Origin: Lachnospiraceae bacterium
GTDB lineage: Bacteria; Bacillota; Clostridia; Lachnospirales; Lachnospiraceae
Length of the DNA: 64,000 nt
NCBI GenBank assembly: GCA_017962825.1
Contig: JAGCUO010000003.1
Span: forward strand, 18,941 to 82,940
Reading direction: 5' to 3'
In this document: positions 44,765-53,459 of the stretch, in pieces
How positions within the stretch are numbered: position 1 is the first letter of the stretch
How the letters are laid out: every line of letters begins with the position of its first letter
The notes under the pieces: generated by a model
Told to the model about the DNA's origin: nothing
What the model saw: the letters and a program-made list of their open reading frames with translations, nothing else
Database searches by the model: none
Translations under genes and position numbers: made by a program

Positions 44765-45017
44765 AAACCGATGACGAAGAGGAGTAGCATCAGATACTTG
44801 CCAAGAGAGAGCCCGGGACGGTGTGATCCGGACGGTGAAGGTTTATGTGAATGGACTTCGGAGGGCATGGAGGAAATTCCATGACGTAAGGCATACGTCA
44901 GTTGCCGGGGATATGTAGGTATCCCGCGAGAGCATGGGTCAAACCATGAAGCAGGGTGGCACCGCGAATTAACAGATTCGTCCCTGACAGTATATTTGTA
45001 CTGTCAGGGATTTTTTT
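44765..45017 (+). ncRNA. T-box leader, tryptophan specifier
   Basis: The T-box sequence AGGGTGGCACCGCG is at 44953-44966, followed by an intrinsic terminator with an 11-bp perfect stem (CCCTGACAGTA, TACTGTCAGGG, 44982-45009) and seven T. Stem I carries AGAGAG near 44805-44810, and the specifier region reads GTGAATGGACTTC, giving codon TGG (44852-44854) followed by A, the usual purine. Uncharged tRNA-Trp would stabilise the antiterminator and permit reading into trpE. Confidence 0.93.
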
Positions 45018-45028
45018 ATGCGATGGAA

Positions 45029-45095
45029 GGTGACAATGGGGACGTATCATTTTTGTCATCTTTTATGACAAAAATGATACGTCCCCATTGTCACC
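45029..45095. repeat. 31-bp perfect palindrome, REP/MITE-like hairpin
   Basis: Two perfectly complementary 31-base arms (45029-45059 and 45065-45095) surround a 5-base loop, CTTTT. The outer arm begins GGTGACAATGGGGACGTATC. It lies between the T-box terminator and the trpE ribosome site. Sequences with GGGGACG and ACGTCCCC hairpins are typical of REP-like elements moved by Y1-type (RAYT) transposases in Firmicutes; no such transposase is in the window. Confidence 0.85.
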
Positions 45096-45120
45096 GGTGT
45101 CAGAAACAGGAGGAAAGCAG

Positions 45121-46569
45121 ATGACTATAGAAGAACTGAAAGCACTTAAGGATGAAGGTAAGTATGATATCGCTCCCGTAAGCTGCGAAATGCTCTCGGA
45201 TATGAGAACTCCGATACAGGTTCTGAGGATCCTTAAAAATGTGTCGGATCATTGCTACCTTCTCGAATCGGCCAAGGACAACGATAACTGGGGCAGATAT
45301 ACTTTTCTGGGCTTTGATCCCAAGCTCGAGATCACCTGCCTTAACGGAAAGATGAAGATAGGAAACGATACGTTTGATACCGATTGTCCCGATAAGCATC
45401 TGAGAGAACTTCTTTCGCGTTACAGAAGTCCCAAGATCACATCACTTCCTCCTTTTACAGGCGGACTTGTGGGATACTTTGCATACGATTACATCAAGTA
45501 TGCGGAGAAATCCTTGCATCTTACCGAAGAAGACGAGGAGCAGTTTAACGATATCGATCTTATGCTCTTTGATAAAGTCATCGCATTTGATCATTTAAAG
45601 CAGAAGATAATCATTATCGTAAATATTCATTTAAACGATATTGATGCAGAGTTCGCGAGGGCGCAGGCTGAACTGGGCAAGCTTAAAGATCTTATCGAAA
45701 ACGGTGAGATGTGCAAGGAAATAACAGGTAAGGCTACCGGAGAATTTACACCCGTATTTGACAAGGATGCATATTGCGCAATGGTTGAAAAGGCAAAGCA
45801 TCATATAGTGGAGGGGGATATCTTCCAGATAGTTTTATCCAACAAACTCAGTGCTCCTTTCGAAGGCTCACTTCTTAACACATACAGAATGTTAAGAACC
45901 ATCAATCCTTCACCTTATATGTTCTATTTCAGTTCCAACGATCTTGAGCTTGCGGGAGCATCACCCGAAACTCTTGTTAAGCTTCAGGACGGAGTTCTTC
46001 ATACCTTCCCTCTTGCGGGCACCAGAAAGCGTGGCAAGGATGAGGAAGAGGATAAGGCTCTTGTAGAAGATCTTCTTGCGGATCCCAAGGAACTTGCCGA
46101 GCACAACATGCTTGTAGACCTTGGAAGAAACGATCTTGGAAGGATCTCTAAATTCGGTACCGTTGAGGTAGAAAGACTCCGTGAGGTACAGTTCTTCTCC
46201 CACGTAATGCATATCGGCTCCACCGTAAGGGGAGAGATAAGGGATGATGAGGATGCGATGTCGGCGATTGGTGCCGTGCTTCCCGCAGGAACCCTATCCG
46301 GAGCTCCCAAGATCAGAGCCTGCGAACTCATAGATGAACTTGAAGGCAATAAGAGAGGCGTATACGGAGGCGCCATCGGATACATCGACTTTACCGGCAA
46401 TCTGGACACCTGTATCTCCATAAGACTTGCATATAAGAAAAAAGGCAAAGTATTCGTAAGAAGCGGTGCAGGAATTGTTGCGGATTCCGTACCTGAGTCT
46501 GAATTCACCGAGTGCATCAACAAGGCATCGGCGGTTATTAAGGCCATCTCCATGGCTGAGGAGGTGTAA
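45121..46569 (+). CDS. trpE: Anthranilate synthase component I
   Basis: 482 residues from ATG 45121 with AGGAGG upstream; the track start further up would lie inside the palindrome. Chorismate-binding enzyme signatures: AGASPETLVKLQDG, FPLAGTRKRGKDEEEDKAL, DLGRNDLGRISKFGTVEV and AGTLSGAPKIRACELIDELE. It makes anthranilate from chorismate using ammonia from TrpG, encoded next. N-terminal residues around 40-55 (YLLESAKDNDNWGRYTFLG) fit the tryptophan feedback site. The Trp T-box upstream supports trpE over pabB. Confidence 0.95.
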   Translation: MTIEELKALKDEGKYDIAPVSCEMLSDMRTPIQVLRILKNVSDHCYLLESAKDNDNWGRYTFLGFDPKLEITCLNGKMKIGNDTFDTDCPDKHLRELLSRYRSPKITSLPPFTGGLVGYFAYDYIKYAEKSLHLTEEDEEQFNDIDLMLFDKVIAFDHLKQKIIIIVNIHLNDIDAEFARAQAELGKLKDLIENGEMCKEITGKATGEFTPVFDKDAYCAMVEKAKHHIVEGDIFQIVLSNKLSAPFEGSLLNTYRMLRTINPSPYMFYFSSNDLELAGASPETLVKLQDGVLHTFPLAGTRKRGKDEEEDKALVEDLLADPKELAEHNMLVDLGRNDLGRISKFGTVEVERLREVQFFSHVMHIGSTVRGEIRDDEDAMSAIGAVLPAGTLSGAPKIRACELIDELEGNKRGVYGGAIGYIDFTGNLDTCISIRLAYKKKGKVFVRSGAGIVADSVPESEFTECINKASAVIKAISMAEEV

Positions 46570-46570
46570 G

Positions 46571-47140
46571 ATGATCCTGCTTATAGATAATTACGACAGT
46601 TTTTCATATAATCTCTTCCAGCTGGTGGGTGAGATTGATCCCGACATTCGTGTCATAAGAAATGATGCATATACAGTGGAAGAGATCAGGCAGATGAAGC
46701 CCTCTCACATAATCTTAAGTCCCGGTCCCGGAAGACCCGAGGATGCGGGTGTATGTATAGATGTGGTAAAGGAACTGTCCGGAGAGATTCCAATCCTCGG
46801 AGTATGTCTCGGACATCAGTCCATATGTGCGGCATTCGGTGCAGTGGTAACTTATGCCAAGACTCTCATGCACGGAAAAAGCTCCATAGTAACCCTTGAT
46901 ACTGAATCGGCACTTTTCAAAGGCTTTGGTAAGACCACTGAGGTGGCTAGATATCATTCCCTTGCTGCGGATGAAAATACAATGCCCGATTGCCTGAAGG
47001 TTACCGCCCGTACGGATGACGGAGAAGTCATGGCTGTTGAGCATAAGGAATATAAGGTATACGGAGTGCAGTTCCATCCGGAATCCATTCTTACTCCCGA
47101 GGGAAGAAAGATGCTCAGAAATTATCTCGAGGTAAAATAA
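46571..47140 (+). CDS. trpG: Anthranilate synthase glutamine amidotransferase
   Basis: 189 residues from ATG 46571, one base after the trpE stop, ribosome site GAGGAGGTG inside trpE. Class I glutamine amidotransferase: LLIDNYDSFSYNLFQ at the start, ILSPGPGRPEDAG, nucleophile Cys in ILGVCLGHQSI, and the His-Glu pair in VQFHPESILTPEG. It supplies ammonia to TrpE. No trpD, C, F, B or A follows, so the rest of the pathway is encoded elsewhere. Confidence 0.94.
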   Translation: MILLIDNYDSFSYNLFQLVGEIDPDIRVIRNDAYTVEEIRQMKPSHIILSPGPGRPEDAGVCIDVVKELSGEIPILGVCLGHQSICAAFGAVVTYAKTLMHGKSSIVTLDTESALFKGFGKTTEVARYHSLAADENTMPDCLKVTARTDDGEVMAVEHKEYKVYGVQFHPESILTPEGRKMLRNYLEVK

Positions 47141-47197
47141 GTCAATCCGGCGTTGCACTTTGCACAGTGTATCGCATTAAAGTAATAAAGTTTTTTA

Positions 47198-47226
47198 TTG
47201 ACAAAACAGTTTTAAAAGTCTATTTT
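47198..47226 (+). promoter_or_regulatory. Promoter of gltBD
   Basis: A perfect TTGACA (47198-47203), 17-base spacer, and TATTTT (47221-47226). Transcription should start near 47233, right at the attenuator hairpin. Confidence 0.7.
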
Positions 47227-47234
47227 ATTGAGAA

Positions 47235-47291
47235 AGAGGCAAAGGCGTCTCTAATGTTTAATGACATTAGAGGCGTCTTTTTCTTTTTTTT
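47235..47291 (+). ncRNA. gltB leader attenuator with ANTAR-type hexaloop hairpin
   Basis: Two exclusive folds. (1) A small hairpin, AGAGGC (47235-47240), hexaloop AAAGGC (47241-47246), GTCTCT (47247-47252), with A at loop position 1 and G at 4. (2) A 21-position hairpin, arms 47237-47257 and 47264-47284 around loop TTAATG, with several G-T pairs and one mismatch, followed by a T-run to 47291: an intrinsic terminator. The 3' arm of (1) lies inside the 5' arm of (2), so stabilising (1) should prevent termination. The first 14 bases of the long arm (AGGCAAAGGCGTCT) are identical in the glnN leader. A further 8-bp hairpin (47306-47326) follows. Confidence 0.75.
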
Positions 47292-47361
47292 CAGGGTTGA
47301 AATGTATACCCGCCACAAGCGGGTATTGATTACTAAAGGCTTTTGTTGAAAGGAAGAAGAC

Positions 47362-50300
47362 ATGGACAATAATCTTTCATATGACAGAGAACATGATGCG
47401 TGCGGAATAGGTGCGGTAGTCAAGATCGACGGTGTTCCGGAATATTCCGTTCTTGATGATGCTCTTACCATCGTTGAAAAGCTTGAGCACAGAGCAGGTA
47501 AGGATGCCAGCGGAAAAGTCGGAGACGGTGTAGGCATTATGCTTCAGATCTCACATTCTTTTTTCTCTGCCGCATTAAAGAAGGCGGGAATAAAAGTGGG
47601 TCATGCCGGAGATTACGGTATCGGTATGTTCTTTCTTCCTCAGGATGAATTAAAGCGCACCTTCGCCAAGAGACTTTTTGAAGTTATTGCGGGCAAAGAA
47701 GGCGCTGCCGTAAAGGGATGGAGAGAAGTTCCTACCAATCCGGAGATTCTCGGCGAGAGGGCATTTGAGTGCATGCCTTCCATTTGGCAATGCATAGTTG
47801 AAAGGCCTGAAAATGTCCGAAAGGGAATCGACTTTGACAGGAAGCTTTATGTCATTAGGAGAGAATTCGAGCAATCATCCGACGATACTTATATCTGCTC
47901 GCTTTCTTCAAGAACCATAGTCTATAAAGGAATGTTTCTGGTTTCCCAGCTCAGACGCTTTTATGCAGATCTTCAGAGCGAGGAATATACAACTGCGGTT
48001 GCTCTTGTTCACTCCAGATTTTCTACCAATACCCTTCCCAGCTGGGAGAGGGCTCATCCCTACAGATTCATAGCACATAACGGAGAGATCAATACCATAA
48101 GAGGTAACTCCGACAGAATGCTGGCCCGTGAAGAGACTATGCATTCGGCTCTTCTCGAGACAGAAAAGAGTAAGATCTATCCCGTTATTTCCGCAAGCGG
48201 TTCCGATTCCGCAATGCTGGACAACACACTTGAATTCCTCTACATGAACGGAATGGATCTGCCCCTTGCCATGATGGCACTGATTCCCGAGCCCTGGAAG
48301 CATAACAGGTTCATGAGCGAATCCAAGAAGGATTTCTATCATTACTATGCAACCATGATGGAGCCCTGGGACGGCCCTGCAGCCATCCTGTTTACCGACG
48401 GAGAACTCTTCGGCGCAACTCTTGACCGTAACGGACTTCGTCCCTCCAGATACTATGTAACCGATGACAACAGGCTTATCCTTTCATCGGAAGTAGGAGT
48501 ACTGGATATCGCTCCGGAGCATATAGTTAAAAAATCAAGACTTACTCCCGGAAGAATGCTTCTTGTTGACATGCGCAAGAAGAGAATTATTTCCGACGAA
48601 GAGTGCAAGGAATTTTATGCATCCTCCAATCCTTACGGTGAGTGGCTTGATGCGCATCTTATCAGACTTAAGGACCTGACCATTCCCAATCATCAGGTTC
48701 CCGTTCATACACAGCCCGAAAGAGACAGACTTTATAAGGTATTCGGATACAGCTATGAGGAGGTTAAGACCTATATCCTCGAAGCTGCCAAGAACGGCGC
48801 TGAACCTACGGTTTCAATGGGTCACGACGTGCCTCTTGCATCACTCTCCGATAACTATCCTTTGATGTATCGCTTCTTCCAGCAGCAGTTTGCACAGGTT
48901 ACGAACCCTCCCATCGACTCTCTCAGGGAAAAGATCGTAACCGACACCACCGTTTACATCGGATCGGACGGAGATCTTCTGTGTGAAAAGAGTGATAACT
49001 GCACCGTACTGGAAGTCAACAACCCGATACTTACCGGTGTTGATGTCATGAAGATCCGTTCCATGAAGCGCAAAGGCTTTAAGCCCGAGACCGTTTCACT
49101 CCTGTACTACAAGCACACTTCCCTGTCCCGTGCGGTTGAGCAGCTTTATCTCTCCGTAGACCGTGCGGTTTCTCAGGGTGCTAATATCATAATCCTTTCC
49201 GATCGAGGAGTTGACGAAAACCACGTGCCGATTCCCGCTCTCCTTGCGGTATCAGCTGTTGAGCAGCATTTGGTTCACACCAAAAAGAGAACGGCAGTAT
49301 CGCTTATCCTCGAGACCGCTGAGGTGAGAGATGTTCATCAGGCAGCTTGTATACTGGGTTTCGGTGCACGAGCAGTTAACCCTTATCTGGCACATGAGTG
49401 TATCGGAGAACTTATCACCCTAGGACTTCTCGATAAGGATCTTCATACCGCAATTGATGATTTCGATAAGGCATTGTTATCAGGTGTTGTAAAGATTGCG
49501 GCCAAGATGGGTATTTCAACCATTCAGTCATATCAGTCCGCCAGGATCTTTGAAGCGATCGGTCTTTCCGATGAAGTCATCAGGGATTATTTTGCTGGAG
49601 TTGCATCGAGAGTCGGCGGTATCGGAGTAAAGGAACTGGAAGAGGGAATCTCTTACAGACATGACAGGGCATTCGATCCCATGGGACTTCCCGTTGATCC
49701 TGTACTGGACAGCATGGGCTATCACAATTTAAGAAGCGGAAACGGCAAAGAAGATCATCTCTATTCTCCCAAGGTCATCGTTCTCCTGCAGCAGGCTGTA
49801 AGAAGCGGAGATTATGAGAAGTTCAAAGAGTATACCTCTCTTGTAGACGATGCAAAGCATCCTCATACCTTAAGAGGACTTCTTGAATTCGTTCCCGCAG
49901 GCAAGAGCATAGATATAGACAAAGTAGAACCCGTAAGCGAGATCGTTAAGCGTTTCCAGGTCGGTGCAATGAGCTACGGTTCACTTTCAAGAGAAGCCCA
50001 CGAGACCATCGCGACCGCAATGAACAGACTGGGCGGCAGATCAAATACCGGTGAGGGCGGAGAAGCATCCGACAGATTCGGAACAGAGAAAAACTCTGCG
50101 GTTAAGCAGGTAGCATCCGGAAGATTCGGTGTTACCGAAGAGTATCTGCTCAGCGCAAACGAGATCCAGATCAAGATGGCACAGGGTGCAAAGCCCGGTG
50201 AAGGAGGAAACCTTCCCGCAGCCAAGGTTTATCCCTGGGTAGCTAAGACCAGATGCTCAACCCCCGGTGTACAGCTGATCTCCCCGCCTCCTCATCATGA

Positions 50301-51891
50301 CATTTACTCCATCGAGGACCTGGCTCAGCTTATATACGATCTTAAAAATGCAAACAGAAATGCAAGAATATCCGTAAAGCTTGTTTCGGAAGCAGGCGTA
50401 GGAACCATAGCATCAGGTGTTGCGAAGGCAGGTGCACAGGTCGTACTTATCTCAGGTTACGACGGAGGTACCGGTGCTGCTCCTTTCAGTTCTGTTCACG
50501 GTGCGGGTCTTCCCTGGGAACTGGGTGTTGCCGAGACGCATCAGGCACTTATCGAAAGCGGACTTCGTTCAAGAGTTAGGATAGAGACGGACGGAAAACT
50601 CATGACGGGACGCGATGTTGCGATCGCAGCGCTTCTTGGTGCGGAGGAATTCGGCTTTGCCACCGCTCCTCTCGTATCACTGGGATGCATGATGATGAGA
50701 GTCTGCTCCAAGGACACATGCCCCGTCGGTATCGCAACACAGAACGAGATCCTCAGAAAGAGATTTGCGGGAAAGCCCGAGCATGTATTAAACTTCATGA
50801 CTTTTGCTGCTATGCAGCTTCGTGAGATCATGGCATATCTCGGATTTAAGACTGTTGATGAGATGATCGGCCGTACGGATTGCCTGAAAAAAAGAGAAAG
50901 CTTTGATCAGCCTCATGCGCACACGATTTCTTTTGACAGTGTTCTCAAGCCCGAATTTGCTCACATCAAGGAGAACAGATTCGATCCTGCTCAGGCTTAT
51001 GATTTTGAACTGGAGAAAACTGTCGATGTTAAAAAGCTCCTTCCCTGGTTTGAGAAGGCGAAGGGAGCCAAGTCATCTTCGTCCAAGATATCTGTTAAGG
51101 TAAGCTCTACCGACAGAAGCATGGGAACCATTCTCGGATCCGAGATAGTTCGTAAGTACGGTGAAGGATGTAACAAGCTTGCCGAGGACAGATTTGTAGT
51201 TGAGTGCGAAGGCGGCGGAGGACAGTCCTTCGGTGCATTCATACCTCACGGTCTTACCATCAGACTTAAAGGTGATGCCAACGACGGTTTCGGAAAGGGA
51301 CTTTCCGGCGGAAAACTGGTAGTAACCCCTCCCGAGGCAAGCACTTTCGAAGCATCCGAGAACATCATCGTAGGTAACGTAGCTCTTTACGGAGCAACAT
51401 CGGGCAAGGCATATATCACCGGTGTGGCAGGCGAAAGATTCTGCGTAAGAAATTCCGGAGCGACTGCCGTTGTGGAAGGATGCGGTGATCACGGTCTTGA
51501 GTACATGACCGGCGGCCGCGTCGTAATACTCGGAAGTACAGGTAAGAACTTTGCAGCAGGTATGAGCGGCGGTATCGCATATGTACTTGATAAGGATCAC
51601 AGCCTCTACCGCAGGATCAACAAGGATATGATCGAACTTGAGGAAGTATCCGAAAAGGTTGACAGAGAAGAACTTAAGACCATCCTTGAAGATTACGTAA
51701 AGTGCACAGGTTCCAAACTCGGTAAAGAAATACTTGATAACTTCGATGAGGAACTTCTTTGCTTCAAAAAAGTCATCGCAAGAGATTATCAGAGAATGAT
51801 CAGAACCATAGCAAAGTATGAAGAGGAAGGCGCTTCAAGAGAAAGAGCCGAACTCGAGGCATTTAAAGAAGTAACTAACGCAGCGGTTTAA
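47362..51891 (+). CDS. gltB: Glutamate synthase large (alpha) subunit
   Basis: 1509 residues. Glutamate synthase transfers the amide of glutamine to 2-oxoglutarate, giving two glutamates. The class II amidotransferase domain starts after a 13-residue propeptide, at Cys14 in HDACGIGAVVK, which becomes the N-terminal nucleophile. The FMN/synthase domain has GAMSYGSLSREAHE, GEGGEASDRFGTE, and the Fe-S cluster ligands in CSKDTCPVGIATQ; the C-terminal GXGXG beta-helix has FGKGLSGGKLVV and GATSGKAYITG. Length is the usual 1500. It forms an operon with gltD 16 bases downstream. The leader attenuator suggests nitrogen control by antitermination. Confidence 0.97.
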   Translation: MDNNLSYDREHDACGIGAVVKIDGVPEYSVLDDALTIVEKLEHRAGKDASGKVGDGVGIMLQISHSFFSAALKKAGIKVGHAGDYGIGMFFLPQDELKRTFAKRLFEVIAGKEGAAVKGWREVPTNPEILGERAFECMPSIWQCIVERPENVRKGIDFDRKLYVIRREFEQSSDDTYICSLSSRTIVYKGMFLVSQLRRFYADLQSEEYTTAVALVHSRFSTNTLPSWERAHPYRFIAHNGEINTIRGNSDRMLAREETMHSALLETEKSKIYPVISASGSDSAMLDNTLEFLYMNGMDLPLAMMALIPEPWKHNRFMSESKKDFYHYYATMMEPWDGPAAILFTDGELFGATLDRNGLRPSRYYVTDDNRLILSSEVGVLDIAPEHIVKKSRLTPGRMLLVDMRKKRIISDEECKEFYASSNPYGEWLDAHLIRLKDLTIPNHQVPVHTQPERDRLYKVFGYSYEEVKTYILEAAKNGAEPTVSMGHDVPLASLSDNYPLMYRFFQQQFAQVTNPPIDSLREKIVTDTTVYIGSDGDLLCEKSDNCTVLEVNNPILTGVDVMKIRSMKRKGFKPETVSLLYYKHTSLSRAVEQLYLSVDRAVSQGANIIILSDRGVDENHVPIPALLAVSAVEQHLVHTKKRTAVSLILETAEVRDVHQAACILGFGARAVNPYLAHECIGELITLGLLDKDLHTAIDDFDKALLSGVVKIAAKMGISTIQSYQSARIFEAIGLSDEVIRDYFAGVASRVGGIGVKELEEGISYRHDRAFDPMGLPVDPVLDSMGYHNLRSGNGKEDHLYSPKVIVLLQQAVRSGDYEKFKEYTSLVDDAKHPHTLRGLLEFVPAGKSIDIDKVEPVSEIVKRFQVGAMSYGSLSREAHETIATAMNRLGGRSNTGEGGEASDRFGTEKNSAVKQVASGRFGVTEEYLLSANEIQIKMAQGAKPGEGGNLPAAKVYPWVAKTRCSTPGVQLISPPPHHDIYSIEDLAQLIYDLKNANRNARISVKLVSEAGVGTIASGVAKAGAQVVLISGYDGGTGAAPFSSVHGAGLPWELGVAETHQALIESGLRSRVRIETDGKLMTGRDVAIAALLGAEEFGFATAPLVSLGCMMMRVCSKDTCPVGIATQNEILRKRFAGKPEHVLNFMTFAAMQLREIMAYLGFKTVDEMIGRTDCLKKRESFDQPHAHTISFDSVLKPEFAHIKENRFDPAQAYDFELEKTVDVKKLLPWFEKAKGAKSSSSKISVKVSSTDRSMGTILGSEIVRKYGEGCNKLAEDRFVVECEGGGGQSFGAFIPHGLTIRLKGDANDGFGKGLSGGKLVVTPPEASTFEASENIIVGNVALYGATSGKAYITGVAGERFCVRNSGATAVVEGCGDHGLEYMTGGRVVILGSTGKNFAAGMSGGIAYVLDKDHSLYRRINKDMIELEEVSEKVDREELKTILEDYVKCTGSKLGKEILDNFDEELLCFKKVIARDYQRMIRTIAKYEEEGASRERAELEAFKEVTNAAV

Positions 51892-51907
51892 AAGGCAGGG
51901 AGATAAA

Positions 51908-53371
51908 ATGGGTAAACAGACAGGTTTTCTTGAATACGAAAGAACGGAGAACGAAGAGATCCCGGCTAAAGAAAGGATCAAGGGCTACAAAGAATTCCAT
52001 ACCTTTCAAACCGAAGACACCAGAAGAAAACAGGGTGCAAGATGCATGAACTGCGGAGTTCCCTTCTGCCAGTCGGCCATGAGCCTTTCCGGAATGGTGG
52101 TAGGCTGCCCTCTTCACAATCTTATCCCCGAGTGGAACGATGCTATTTACAAAGGGGAGGATGAGCATGCACTCGCAAGACTCCTTAAGACCAACAGGTT
52201 CCCTGAGTTCACCGGAAGAGTTTGTCCCGCCCTTTGCGAAAAGGCATGTATCTGCGGACAGTATGATGATCCCGTTACCGTAAGGGACAATGAGCTTTTC
52301 CTTATAGAATCCGGATATAAGAACGGATGGATGAAGGCCCAGCCTCCCGTAAAAGAAAGCGGGAAGAGTGTTGCCGTAATAGGCAGCGGACCTTCCGGAC
52401 TTTCGGCAGCGGATGCACTTCGTAAAAGAGGACACAAGGTAACCGTATTTGAAAGAGAAGACCGTATAGGCGGACTTCTTATGTACGGAATTCCCAATAT
52501 GAAACTTGACAAGAGTGTCATTTCCAGAAGACAGCAGATCATGGAGGAGGAAGGCGTCGAATTTAAGACCGGTGTAAAGGTCGGTGTTGATATCAAGGCT
52601 TCCGAGCTTCTCAAGAAATATGATGCCATAGTTCTTGCCTGCGGAGCCAAGAAGGCAAGAGCACTAAATGCAGAAGGGATCGAAGGAACGGACGGAGTAT
52701 ATTTTGCGGTCGATTTCCTGACTGCTGCAACAAAGAGCGTCCTGGGTATCAAGAAGCTTCCCGCTCACTTTGATGCCAAGGGAAAGAATGTGATCATCGT
52801 AGGCGGCGGAGATACCGGTAATGACTGTATCGGAACCGTTATCAGAATGGGATGTAAGTCCGTGACTGCCATCGAGATGATGCCCAAGCCTCCGGTAAAC
52901 AGGGCTGAGAACAATCCCTGGCCCGAATGGCCCAAGACCCTCAGAACGGATTACGGTCATGCGGAAGCTATCGAAGTATTCGGTGAAGATCCCAGAGTAT
53001 TTAAGACTACCGTTACAAAAGTATTTTCCAAGAAGGGCAAGATAAGCGAAGTAGAGCTTTCAGAGGTTTATTTTGACAAAGGAAAGCTTTGTACCAAGAA
53101 GGGAACGGAGAGAAAGGTTAAGTGCGATCTTCTCCTTGTGGCCGCAGGATTTGTCGGAGCAGAGCCCGAAGTTCCCAAAGATTTCGGCCTTGAGATGACC
53201 GCAAGAGGAGTGGTCTCCACACCGGAAGGAAAGTATTCCACCAATGTCCCCGGAGTCTTCAGTGCCGGCGACATGAGAAGAGGTCAGAGTCTTGTCGTAT
53301 GGGCTCTCAGCGAGGGAAGAGAGTGCGCTGCGGAAGTGGATGAATATCTGATGGGTTATCGAAACGGCTGA
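51908..53371 (+). CDS. gltD: Glutamate synthase small (beta) subunit
   Basis: 487 residues. N-terminal cysteine clusters (CMNCGVPFCQS, VVGCPLHN, CPALCEKACICG) bind two [4Fe-4S] centres; VAVIGSGPSGLSAADALRKR binds FAD and VIIVGGGDTGNDCIGTVIR binds NADPH. PGVFSAGDMRRGQSLVVWA is the C-terminal FAD contact. It passes electrons from NADPH to the GltB FMN. Ribosome site GGGAG; same operon as gltB. Confidence 0.97.
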   Translation: MGKQTGFLEYERTENEEIPAKERIKGYKEFHTFQTEDTRRKQGARCMNCGVPFCQSAMSLSGMVVGCPLHNLIPEWNDAIYKGEDEHALARLLKTNRFPEFTGRVCPALCEKACICGQYDDPVTVRDNELFLIESGYKNGWMKAQPPVKESGKSVAVIGSGPSGLSAADALRKRGHKVTVFEREDRIGGLLMYGIPNMKLDKSVISRRQQIMEEEGVEFKTGVKVGVDIKASELLKKYDAIVLACGAKKARALNAEGIEGTDGVYFAVDFLTAATKSVLGIKKLPAHFDAKGKNVIIVGGGDTGNDCIGTVIRMGCKSVTAIEMMPKPPVNRAENNPWPEWPKTLRTDYGHAEAIEVFGEDPRVFKTTVTKVFSKKGKISEVELSEVYFDKGKLCTKKGTERKVKCDLLLVAAGFVGAEPEVPKDFGLEMTARGVVSTPEGKYSTNVPGVFSAGDMRRGQSLVVWALSEGRECAAEVDEYLMGYRNG

Positions 53372-53459
53372 AAAGCCCTGCACAGTATGTCTGATTGACA
53401 ACCTGTGTGCGGTTATAGAATAATTACTTTAAAAACCAACCTTATTTCTTGGAGGATAT

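Noticed and set aside
45121-47140. pabB-pabA (aminodeoxychorismate synthase) instead of trpE-trpG
   Set aside because: The Trp-specific T-box immediately upstream favours anthranilate synthase.
47235-47291. Glutamine (glnA-type) riboswitch in the gltB and glnN leaders
   Set aside because: No glutamine aptamer core is recognisable; the hexaloop hairpins plus adjacent ANTAR gene explain the structure better.
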